From assembly GCA_902782905.1 (NCBI GenBank), contig CACZPB010000211.1, positions 1 to 5,983 of the forward strand: 5,983 nucleotides of DNA, given 5' to 3'. Within the stretch, counting starts at the first letter, position 1, and each line of letters starts with the position of its first letter. Below the pieces are notes generated by a model. That model had not been told where the DNA came from. It did no database searches and saw only the letters and a list, made by a program, of their open reading frames with translations. This document shows, piece by piece, positions 1-4,970 of this stretch. Source of the DNA: an uncultured bacterium (GTDB lineage Bacteria; Cyanobacteriota; Vampirovibrionia; Gastranaerophilales; Gastranaerophilaceae). The position numbers were made by a program, and so were the translations under genes.

Positions 1-227
1 ACCTTTGTTACACGGCTGATTTGAACAACTTGTTCTTTCCATTCTGATTCAGGTTTTGCTTCTTGAGTTTCAACTTTTTTCTTTCTGCCACGTTGTTTTT
101 TTGCAGGAAGATGTTCAACAACTTCTTCGCTTGCGTCTTCTGTTGTTTCAACTGCTTCTGCAGATTCTTCTACAGCTGCTTCTTCAACAACTTCTTCAAC
201 TTTGTTTTCTAAATTTTCTTCTGTCAT
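1..227 (-). CDS. rpsE: 30S ribosomal protein S5, N-terminal part (gene runs off the left edge)
   Basis: Seen: reading the minus strand from the ATG at 227-225 gives 75 residues, ending in SEWKEQVVQISRVTK at the window edge. WKEQVVQISRVTK is the characteristic start of the S5 N-terminal RNA-binding domain, which normally continues into V-K-G-G. A GAAAGG Shine-Dalgarno (239-234) lies 6 nt before the ATG and fixes the start. Residues 1-60 form an extension: roughly residues 3-38 are acidic and Glu/Val/Ala-rich, followed by a basic patch (KKQRGRKKK, 43-51) and a short linker. Family knowledge: S5 is a small-subunit protein of the decoding and mRNA-entry region and affects translational accuracy. 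Context: rpsE usually sits inside the spc operon right after rplR. Here the upstream neighbour is sdaAA, 247 bp away, so this copy appears to start a transcription unit. Most of the protein is outside the window; the call rests on the short conserved stretch. Confidence 0.85.
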   Translation of the reverse strand, partial: MTEENLENKVEEVVEEAAVEESAEAVETTEDASEEVVEHLPAKKQRGRKKKVETQEAKPESEWKEQVVQISRVTK

Positions 228-231
228 GTTA

Positions 232-239
232 TACCTTTC
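232..239 (-). promoter_or_regulatory. Ribosome binding site of rpsE
   Basis: On the minus strand, AGAAAGG is followed by 6 nt (TATAAC) and then the ATG at 227. It is a good partial match to the anti-SD complement and decides the rpsE start. Confidence 0.7.
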
Positions 240-273
240 TATTTTTTGTGAGTTGTAACACTATTTTCTTTCG

Positions 274-311
274 ACTATATTTTTACATTCAAATATCAAA
301 ATTTTAGTCAA
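274..311 (-). promoter_or_regulatory. Possible proximal promoter for rpsE
   Basis: The minus strand carries TATAGT (279-274, 5/6 to TATAAT), 47 nt before the rpsE ATG. Possible -35 boxes are TTGATA (299-294; good hexamer but only 14-bp spacing) and TTGACT (311-306; too far from TATAGT, but 19 bp from a weaker TGTAAA). No single pair has ideal geometry and the DNA is AT-rich, so this is a weak prediction. Confidence 0.3.
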
Positions 312-335
312 ACAAAACTTCCGAAAATTCGGAGT
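305..335 (-). terminator. Hairpin with U-tract upstream of rpsE (terminator or attenuator)
   Basis: Inverted repeat TCCGAA/TTCGGA (320-333) can be extended with a single bulge to 318-334. In the minus-strand direction it is followed by GTTTTGTTT, giving a modest intrinsic-terminator layout. It lies 140 nt past the end of sdaAA and about 90 nt before rpsE. It could end read-through from the serine dehydratase operon. If the promoter-like boxes at 375-403 are used, it could instead act as a leader attenuator for rpsE. The stem is short, so confidence is moderate. Confidence 0.45.
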
Positions 336-374
336 TTAAAAGATATTCAAATGTGGGTTTTTTCTGACATAAAA

Positions 375-403
375 ATATTATGACAAACAATTTAAAAAAT
401 CAA
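375..403 (-). promoter_or_regulatory. Possible distal promoter for rpsE
   Basis: The minus strand reads TTGATT (403-398), a 17-bp spacer, then TAATAT (380-375). An overlapping CATAAT (382-377, 5/6) gives 15-bp spacing. If active, it would produce an rpsE leader of roughly 140 nt containing the hairpin at 318-334. AT-rich sequence makes chance matches likely. Confidence 0.35.
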
Positions 404-434
404 GGGGGTAAATATATTCAGAGAATAGAGAATA

Positions 435-461
435 GGTCGGGTTAAAACCCGATCAATTTTT
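435..461. terminator. Hairpin after sdaAA, probable operon terminator
   Basis: A near-perfect inverted repeat (435-454, core TCGGGTT/AACCCGA at 437-452) begins 21 nt past the sdaAA stop codon. Its position fits the end of the minus-strand serine dehydratase operon. The minus-strand flank (TATTCTCTATTCTC) is only moderately T-rich. The clean T-run (457-461) is on the plus-strand side, so the hairpin looks better as a plus-strand or bidirectional terminator, although no plus-strand gene is visible to its left. Confidence 0.55.
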
Positions 462-474
462 ATTGCTATGCTGA

Positions 475-1353
475 TTATTTTGTTGCATACAATTTCTTTT
501 CAAGTTCCTGCGCTGTTTTTGTTTGACTGAGTCCGCCTTTTGCGGTTTCTTTTAGAAGCGGAGACATCATCTGACCCGTAATTTTCAGAGTATCTACAAT
601 TTCATCAATAGGGATTTTGCTCTCTACTCCGCAGAGCGCAAGCTCAGCAGCAGTAACGGCGTGAACGGCAAGAAAAGCATTCCTCTTAATGCAAGGGACT
701 TCCACAAGTCCGCAAACAGGGTCGCAGGTTAAGCCCAGTATATTCTTCATAGCAAGAGCAGAAGCCTGTATTACTTCATCCACTTCACCTCCGAGCATTT
801 GCACAAGTGCACCGGCTGCCATAGCTGAAGCCACTCCGCACTCAGCCTGACACCCTGCAACTGCACCTGCAAGCTGAACCTTATTAGAAACGATTAAGCC
901 TATAATTCCGGCGGTTAAAAGTGCATCAACTTGAACTTTTTCGCTGATATTTTCTTCCTCTGATACTGCAACAATTACAGACGGAACTATTCCGCAAGAA
1001 CCTGCTGTCGGACAAGCAACTATTCTGCCCATTCTAAGGTTTTCTTCTGCTGTTGCAAGAGCATAAGTCGTTATTTTTTCAAAAACTTTTCCAAATAAAG
1101 CGCCTTTCTTAGCATACCTCTGTGGAAGTTTTACACAATCATCACCGCACCAATTGCTTACGGATTTTTCAGTAGACTTTAGGCCGTTTTTAATAGCATT
1201 TCTCATTGCTAAAAGGTTCTCTAAAACTCGAAGCCTTACCGCATCAACATACGTTTCTGAGAGCATTGCCTCGTTTTCTTGTGCAATTTCGCTTACGGAT
1301 TTATTTTCCTCTTTACACCTTTTAACCAAGTCTTCAAATGATAGTATTGCCAT
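475..1353 (-). CDS. sdaAA: L-serine dehydratase (ammonia-lyase), iron-sulfur type, alpha subunit
   Basis: Role: catalytic subunit of the [4Fe-4S] enzyme that deaminates L-serine to pyruvate and ammonia in the cytoplasm. Seen: 292 residues, normal for the split-type alpha subunit. Family blocks are present in order: ACPTAGSCGIVPS (113-125), GCQAECGVASAMAAG (167-181) and CDPVCGLVEVPCIKRNA (210-226). C168, C210 and C221 have the 42- and 11-residue spacing that I recall for the three cluster cysteines of the structurally studied single-chain homologue. Start: the ATG at 1353 overlaps the sdaAB stop (TAATG), with AGGAAG (1367-1362) 8 nt upstream, indicating translational coupling. The C-terminus ends at LYATK and has no obvious Cys tail. 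Last gene of the regulator-sdaAB-sdaAA operon, followed by a hairpin. The enzyme is oxygen-sensitive in known members, which fits an anaerobic lifestyle. Identification is firm. Confidence 0.95.
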   Translation of the reverse strand: MAILSFEDLVKRCKEENKSVSEIAQENEAMLSETYVDAVRLRVLENLLAMRNAIKNGLKSTEKSVSNWCGDDCVKLPQRYAKKGALFGKVFEKITTYALATAEENLRMGRIVACPTAGSCGIVPSVIVAVSEEENISEKVQVDALLTAGIIGLIVSNKVQLAGAVAGCQAECGVASAMAAGALVQMLGGEVDEVIQASALAMKNILGLTCDPVCGLVEVPCIKRNAFLAVHAVTAAELALCGVESKIPIDEIVDTLKITGQMMSPLLKETAKGGLSQTKTAQELEKKLYATK

Positions 1354-2009
1354 TATTTTAACTTCCTGATATTCGTTACAAAAAATACGTCTTTAATTTC
1401 TCTAATCTTGGATACGACATCTTCGCCGACCGGAACATCAAGCGCAATATACATTGTCGCCTCTCCGCCTTTTGAAGCTCTGTCACAATGAAGTGATGCA
1501 ATATTAACCTTCTGTTTCTGAATGATTTCGCTCACCGTTGAAATCATCCCCGGTTTATCTTTGTACATCATAATTAGCGTATCATACACTCCGTCAATAT
1601 TTGCTGCAAATCCGTTTATATTATTAATTCTGATTTCCCCGGCTCCAACAGAATCTCCTGAAACTGTCATTTTCCCGCCATCAAAAATTATGTCAACGGA
1701 ATTCGGATGTCTTGAGATATCTTGCACATATTCATAAGAATAATCAACATCTTTAACTATTTCAAAAATATGTTTTATTCTGGGCTCATCTACAGAATAC
1801 CCTAAAACTCCCGCCAACAGACCTTTATCCGTACCGTGACCAAAACCGGTTGTTGCAAAAGAGTTATAGAGAACAAATTTGACTGACTTAAATTGAGTGT
1901 TATAAATATTTCTCGCCATAAGCCCGAGTCTCACAGCGCCTGCTGTATGAGAGCTTGAAGGACCTGCCATAATCGGGGAAATAACTGAAAAAATGGATTT
2001 TTGTTCCAT
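1353..2009 (-). CDS. sdaAB: L-serine dehydratase, iron-sulfur type, beta subunit with ACT domain
   Basis: Role: partner of the alpha subunit in serine deamination to pyruvate and ammonia. Seen: 218 residues. The N-terminal beta domain carries the family signature SIFSVISPIMAGPSSSHTAG (5-24) and TTGFGHGTDKGLLAG (53-67). A C-terminal ACT domain spans about 144-218 (start TLIMMYKDKPGMISTVSEII; CDRASKGGEATMYIALD at 175-191). ACT domains typically bind amino acids, so serine sensing is an inference here. Start: the ATG at 2009 lies 1 nt after the TAA of the upstream regulator. A GAGGA sequence inside the end of that gene can serve as the ribosome binding site, at a rather long 11-12 nt spacing, which points to coupled translation. 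The stop overlaps the sdaAA start. The separate alpha and beta genes are the arrangement typical of Firmicutes-type enzymes, unlike the single-chain enterobacterial SdaA. Confidence 0.95.
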   Translation of the reverse strand: MEQKSIFSVISPIMAGPSSSHTAGAVRLGLMARNIYNTQFKSVKFVLYNSFATTGFGHGTDKGLLAGVLGYSVDEPRIKHIFEIVKDVDYSYEYVQDISRHPNSVDIIFDGGKMTVSGDSVGAGEIRINNINGFAANIDGVYDTLIMMYKDKPGMISTVSEIIQKQKVNIASLHCDRASKGGEATMYIALDVPVGEDVVSKIREIKDVFFVTNIRKLK

Positions 2010-2010
2010 A

Positions 2011-2616
2011 TTAGAAATCGTCCTCGTCTTGTTTTCCGGCGTTTATGTATCCGTCCATAATCTCTAAAAGTGTATTCTGCCAATCGTTAGTTTTTTCCAA
2101 AAAGAAATCTGCTCCGCGAGCCTTGCATTGCTGCTCTATTTCTTTTCTCGGAGAAGCAGTTATGACGCCGATTATAATATTACTCCCCGAAGTATTGGCC
2201 ATTTTTTTGAGTTCCGTGAGAAGAATAAAACCTTCCCTTTCAGTCGGAATAAACAAGTCCATGACTACATATCTGTATTTGCGCCTTTTATATTTGTTCA
2301 CAGCGTCATAAATTTCTTGCGAGCAGTCTATGTCACAATCAAATTTGGAAAGCAAAACTTTGAGCTGATAAGTAATAACACCTAAGTCATCAACAACTAA
2401 AATAGCAGGCCCCGCACCCTCTATATCCTCCTCAAAAGTTCCAAGTGCTTTGCTCGCATATGGTTTCTTGGCGGTAGAATTAATCTCTTTCATTACTTCT
2501 ACAACTTCTGATAATTGTTCTTTAAGTGAATTTCCATCAACGGCGTCAGGTACGTCCTTATTTGTTATTTTATAAAAAAGCTCTAAAAATTCGTTATCTA
2601 TGTCTATATTTGGCAT
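2011..2616 (-). CDS. Stand-alone response regulator receiver protein
   Basis: Seen: 201 residues. Residues 1-65 are an uncharacterised, largely helical and acidic N-terminal region. A CheY-like receiver domain follows at about 70-193: AILVVDD (71-77) supplies the acidic pocket D76/D77, D120 in YVVMDLFIP is the phosphoacceptor, T153 in GVITAS is the switch Thr, and K175 in FFLEKTNDW is the conserved Lys. All key residues are present, so it should be phosphorylatable. There is no DNA-binding or enzymatic output domain; the tail is short and acidic (GKQDEDDF). No histidine kinase is in the window. The start at 2616 is supported by AGGAGA (2626-2621), 4 nt upstream, and by an extended -10 promoter. 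It is first in an operon with sdaAB-sdaAA (1-nt gap), suggesting co-expression. Its target and partner kinase cannot be told from sequence. Confidence 0.85.
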   Translation of the reverse strand: MPNIDIDNEFLELFYKITNKDVPDAVDGNSLKEQLSEVVEVMKEINSTAKKPYASKALGTFEEDIEGAGPAILVVDDLGVITYQLKVLLSKFDCDIDCSQEIYDAVNKYKRRKYRYVVMDLFIPTEREGFILLTELKKMANTSGSNIIIGVITASPRKEIEQQCKARGADFFLEKTNDWQNTLLEIMDGYINAGKQDEDDF

Positions 2617-2620
2617 ATTT

Positions 2621-2626
2621 TCTCCT
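2621..2626 (-). promoter_or_regulatory. Strong Shine-Dalgarno of the response regulator gene
   Basis: On the minus strand, AGGAGA is followed by AAAT and the ATG at 2616. It is the best ribosome binding site in the window and contrasts with the absence of any SD before the divergent gene at 2721. Confidence 0.8.
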
Positions 2627-2638
2627 AAATTATCTTAG

Positions 2639-2667
2639 ATTATATCATATTGCTAAAAAAAAAGTAA
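2639..2667 (-). promoter_or_regulatory. Sigma-70-type promoter of the regulator-sdaAB-sdaAA operon
   Basis: On the minus strand there is a perfect TATAAT (2644-2639) with an extended -10 TG element (TGA at 2647-2645). The hexamer 17 bp upstream is a poor -35, TTACTT (2667-2662), and most of the spacer is a run of nine T. An extended -10 commonly compensates for a weak -35. The predicted start is near 2632, giving a leader of about 16 nt with the SD. Confidence 0.65.
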
Positions 2668-2707
2668 GTCATTTGTTTAGATTATTCTTGTTTTTAAGCT
2701 TTTTGTG

Positions 2708-2713
2708 TATAAT
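2708..2713 (+). promoter_or_regulatory. -10 box of the NTF2-like/lspA/pseudouridine synthase operon
   Basis: A perfect TATAAT ends 7 nt before the ATG at 2721, so transcription would begin at or next to the A of the start codon (leaderless). The hexamer 17 bp upstream (TTCTTG, 2685-2690) is a poor -35. No SD-like sequence lies between the -10 and the ATG. It is divergent from the regulator promoter within the 104-bp intergenic region. Confidence 0.6.
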
Positions 2714-2720
2714 TGTATCT

Positions 2721-3566
2721 ATGAAGAAATTTTTATACATCTTAATACTCTCACTGTTCCTGTCATTAACGGCTTTTGCGGATAATAATTCAGCGAATTA
2801 TTCTCAAAAAGATATACGTTCAATAAAATCCGTACTGAATTCTCAAGTCAGATACGCAAACAGAACAAATTTTGACAAATTTATATCAACTTATGATAAG
2901 GATTATTTAAACGCCGACGGATTTGATTTGGATACATATTCAAAGCTTGTGAAAGATCTTTGGAGTACATACGACAATATCAAATACGGTATTAAAATAA
3001 AAGATATAGATTTTAACGGTGATACAGCTGAGGTTAAGCTAGTTGAAACCTCTTTTGCAAATATTCCGGTTTCAAAAAAAATGAACGGAATTTTAAAAAG
3101 CGAAGCAAACAGCATTTATTACCTCAAAAAATTTGACGGGAAATGGAAAGTTTATTCAGACAAAGTTCTGGACGAGAGAACTTCAATGTTGTACGGAGAA
3201 GCTATTAACACCGACATAAAGTTATCCGCTCCGCACGTTGTTGACCCAAATTATGAATACACGGCAACATTAGAGTTTACTCCGCCCAAAGACACTTTCG
3301 CAATAGCTTCAATTGCCAAAGATAAAGTTGAATATCCTCAAAAACAGGCAAAAGAAGTTTTTAGAAAAATGCCTGAAGATAATATTTTAGAAAGACTTTT
3401 TATAGCTAACAGTGATAACGCAAATGAATATGTTGTAGCTTCAGTAGGATTTACAAAAGCAGACATCAAAGATTTGAGTCTAAAATTGAGTCTTACCGGA
3501 TTTGGGTATCAAATTATAAGAGTTAATGTAAATAAGGTTAATGAGGAAAAGAATGTCAAAGAATAG
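2721..3566 (+). CDS. Exported NTF2-like fold protein of unknown function
   Basis: Seen: 281 residues from the ATG at 2721. Residues 1-20 are a classic signal peptide: MKK, a hydrophobic core (FLYILILSLFLSL), then TAFA with likely cleavage before D21. There is no lipobox Cys, so the product should be periplasmic or secreted. Residues about 28-160 resemble an NTF2/SnoaL-like domain: an amphipathic helical start with YANRTNFDKFISTYDKDYL, a KIKDIDFNGDTAEVKLVET strand pair, and the typical end YYLKKFDGKWKVYSD. Residues 165-270 form a second, probably beta-rich region I cannot assign. The reading frame is open back to 2526, but the upstream part would span the promoter region and bury the signal peptide, so 2721 is preferred. 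No SD precedes it; a -10 box 7 nt upstream suggests a leaderless mRNA. The 3' end overlaps lspA by 14 nt. NTF2-like folds serve many roles, so no function is claimed. Confidence 0.8.
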   Translation: MKKFLYILILSLFLSLTAFADNNSANYSQKDIRSIKSVLNSQVRYANRTNFDKFISTYDKDYLNADGFDLDTYSKLVKDLWSTYDNIKYGIKIKDIDFNGDTAEVKLVETSFANIPVSKKMNGILKSEANSIYYLKKFDGKWKVYSDKVLDERTSMLYGEAINTDIKLSAPHVVDPNYEYTATLEFTPPKDTFAIASIAKDKVEYPQKQAKEVFRKMPEDNILERLFIANSDNANEYVVASVGFTKADIKDLSLKLSLTGFGYQIIRVNVNKVNEEKNVKE

Positions 3567-4029
3567 TAGAATTTTATATTTCTTTGTATCAATGATATTT
3601 TTTGTCTTGTTTAATAATTTGATTACGGATAGTATTTTAAGATACGGATATAAACTTTCCCAAAACCCTGTTTTTGATTTTGTTTATGTGCAAAATGAAG
3701 GTGCTGCGTTTAGTCTTCTTGAAGGTTCTAAAATCTTTTTGATAGCATTCTCTGTTATAGCAATATTGGCTATTATTTTTTACACAATAAGACACATAAA
3801 AACCGCACCGCTTTTTGCTGTATTTTGCTCATCGCTCTTAATCTCGGGAATTTTTTCAAATATGTATGAGAGAATAAGCTTTGGTTTTGTAAGAGATTTT
3901 ATCAAGCTTAATTTTATTGATTTTCCCGTATTCAATATATCCGATATTTTTATAAATATAAGCGTTTTTGCGCTTGTCATAATCATTATTAAAAAGAATT
4001 TTAAAAAAAACAATGAAGCTGATAATTGA
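3553..4029 (+). CDS. lspA: Lipoprotein signal peptidase (signal peptidase II), divergent
   Basis: Role: inner-membrane aspartyl protease that removes signal peptides from prolipoproteins after lipidation. Seen: 158 residues, the usual size, with four hydrophobic segments (about 7-25, 60-79, 85-103, 132-147). Family motifs: VQNEGAAFSLL (46-56); RDFI with D115 and FPVFNISD with D131, which match the catalytic Asp pair; and the intervening FIDFP. Oddities: the usual Asp-Gln motif at the end of helix 1 is replaced by NNLITDS, and the G-N-x-x-D-R block reads SNMYER. Start choice: the ATG at 3553 has GAGGA (3543-3547) 5 nt upstream; an in-frame ATG at 3541 would add MRKR but has a poorly placed AAGG. 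Either start overlaps the preceding gene. The 3' end overlaps the pseudouridine synthase by 17 nt. The lspA-RluD-like order is common in bacteria and supports the call. Confidence 0.88.
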   Translation: MSKNSRILYFFVSMIFFVLFNNLITDSILRYGYKLSQNPVFDFVYVQNEGAAFSLLEGSKIFLIAFSVIAILAIIFYTIRHIKTAPLFAVFCSSLLISGIFSNMYERISFGFVRDFIKLNFIDFPVFNISDIFINISVFALVIIIIKKNFKKNNEADN

Positions 4030-4912
4030 TGAATTAACAGAAGAAAAAAGACTTGACGCATATTTGGCGGAATATCTGCCTGATTTTTCCCGCTCAAAAC
4101 TTCAGGGTGCAATAAAGTCGGGAGATATAAAAGTTAATTCCAAAGAAGTGAAACCCTCTTATACGGTAAAAACAGGTGATATTGTTGAAGTCGAGACAAG
4201 TATAAATGTTCCGAAGATTGAGCCTGAAAATATTCCTTTGAATATTGTTTGGGAAGATGAGAACATGCTTGTTGTCAATAAGCCTTCAGGCATGTTAACT
4301 CACCCCACAACAATTGAAACGAGCGGAACTTTGGTCAATGCTCTTTTATATAAATACGGTGAGAATCTTTCAGATGTAAACGGAGATTTCAGGCGGGGAA
4401 TTTTGCACAGGCTTGACAGAAATACATCAGGGCTTTTGATGATTGCAAAAAACAATGAAGCGCACAATTATCTTGTAGATAAAATGAAACTCGGAGAAAC
4501 GGATAAAAGATATTTAGCCGTTGTAAAAGGGGTAATAGAACAAGATGAATTTGTTGTAAACAAGCCAATCGGCAGAAATCCTAAGCATCCAGAAAAAATG
4601 TGTATTTTGGAAGGCGGAAAAGAAAGCATTTCAGAGGTTAAAGTTCTTGAAAGATTTAAAGAAGCAACTCTTATTGAAGTTCATCTTATTACAGGAAGAA
4701 CCCACCAAATCAGAGTTCACCTATCTTCCATCGGACATCCTGTTTATAACGACACGCTCTACGGTTTTGGTAAAATTAAGGTCAAAACAGAAGAACAAGT
4801 GCTCCAATCTTATAAACTATCTTTCCCAAAACCATTTGACGGAGAGATTATCCAACTCGAAATCCCGAGAGATGATAAAATAAATAAAGTTGTAAATTAT
4901 TTAAAAAGCTAA
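4013..4912 (+). CDS. RluA/RluD-family 23S rRNA pseudouridine synthase
   Basis: Role: isomerises uridine to pseudouridine in RNA; RluD-type members act on large-subunit rRNA. Seen: 299 residues, normal for the subfamily with an S4 domain. An S4 RNA-binding domain occupies about 12-60 (KRLDAYLAEYLPDFSRSKLQ through VKTGDIVEVE). The catalytic domain follows: DENMLVVNKPSGMLTHP (82-98), the family signature HRLDRNTSGLLMIAK (132-146) with catalytic D135, DKRYLAVVKG (164-173), and LITGRTHQIRVHLSSIGHPV (225-244). The start at 4013 lies inside the end of lspA and has only an A-rich stretch rather than an SD, so translation probably depends on coupling to lspA. Exact target uridines (RluD-, RluC- or RluA-like) cannot be set from sequence; neighbours suggest the lspA-linked RluD-like (YlyB-type) group. 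Confidence 0.93.
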   Translation: MKLIIDELTEEKRLDAYLAEYLPDFSRSKLQGAIKSGDIKVNSKEVKPSYTVKTGDIVEVETSINVPKIEPENIPLNIVWEDENMLVVNKPSGMLTHPTTIETSGTLVNALLYKYGENLSDVNGDFRRGILHRLDRNTSGLLMIAKNNEAHNYLVDKMKLGETDKRYLAVVKGVIEQDEFVVNKPIGRNPKHPEKMCILEGGKESISEVKVLERFKEATLIEVHLITGRTHQIRVHLSSIGHPVYNDTLYGFGKIKVKTEEQVLQSYKLSFPKPFDGEIIQLEIPRDDKINKVVNYLKS

Positions 4913-4931
4913 ATCTCATACATCCTTTTGA

Positions 4932-4963
4932 TTGATTAAATGTTGAAAATGAATTATTATAAA
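4932..4963 (+). promoter_or_regulatory. Promoter of the metallophosphoesterase gene
   Basis: TTGATT (4932-4937), a 17-bp spacer and TATTAT (4955-4960, 5/6) form a reasonable sigma-70 pair. An overlapping TATAAA (4958-4963) ends 7 nt before the ATG at 4971. Either choice places the transcription start 0-4 nt before the start codon. No terminator hairpin is seen between 4913 and 4970, so read-through from the upstream operon is also possible. Confidence 0.5.
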
Positions 4964-4970
4964 TTGTGAC

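Noticed and set aside
56..307. Plus-strand open frame rich in Leu, Phe and Gln opposite rpsE
   Set aside because: It is the antisense of the Glu/Ala/Val-rich S5 extension (GAA codons read as TTC on the other strand), has no SD, and looks like no protein family.
419..434. Short repeat as a possible CRISPR or attachment site
   Set aside because: There are only two adjacent 7-bp copies with no spacers, no integrase and no flanking duplication.
1154..1737. Open frames on the plus strand opposite sdaAA and sdaAB
   Set aside because: They are shadow frames antisense to strongly conserved serine dehydratase genes, with no SD or recognisable domain.
2045..2385. Two overlapping plus-strand frames opposite the response regulator
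   Set aside because: They are antisense to a receiver domain with all key residues intact, and have no ribosome binding site or family resemblance.
2689..2704. T-rich palindrome around AAGCTT as a possible terminator or operator
   Set aside because: The symmetry is short, comes from T/A runs in AT-rich DNA, and lies within the promoter spacer. There is no transcript to terminate there.
2526..2720. N-terminal 65-residue extension of the NTF2-like gene
   Set aside because: It overlaps the response regulator gene on the other strand, spans both promoters, and would place a clear signal peptide (MKKFLYILIL...) internally. The ATG at 2721 is the better start.
3541..3552. Upstream ATG for lspA adding four residues (MRKR)
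   Set aside because: Its AAGG is only about 3 nt from the ATG, whereas the ATG at 3553 has GAGGA at good spacing. The choice is not decisive, but 3553 fits better.
3780..4112. Minus-strand frame across the lspA/pseudouridine synthase junction
   Set aside because: It is antisense to two well-supported genes; its hydrophobic character mirrors the AT-rich membrane-protein codons.
4647..4883. Plus-strand frame within the pseudouridine synthase gene
   Set aside because: It is out of frame with a conserved catalytic domain and has no independent support.
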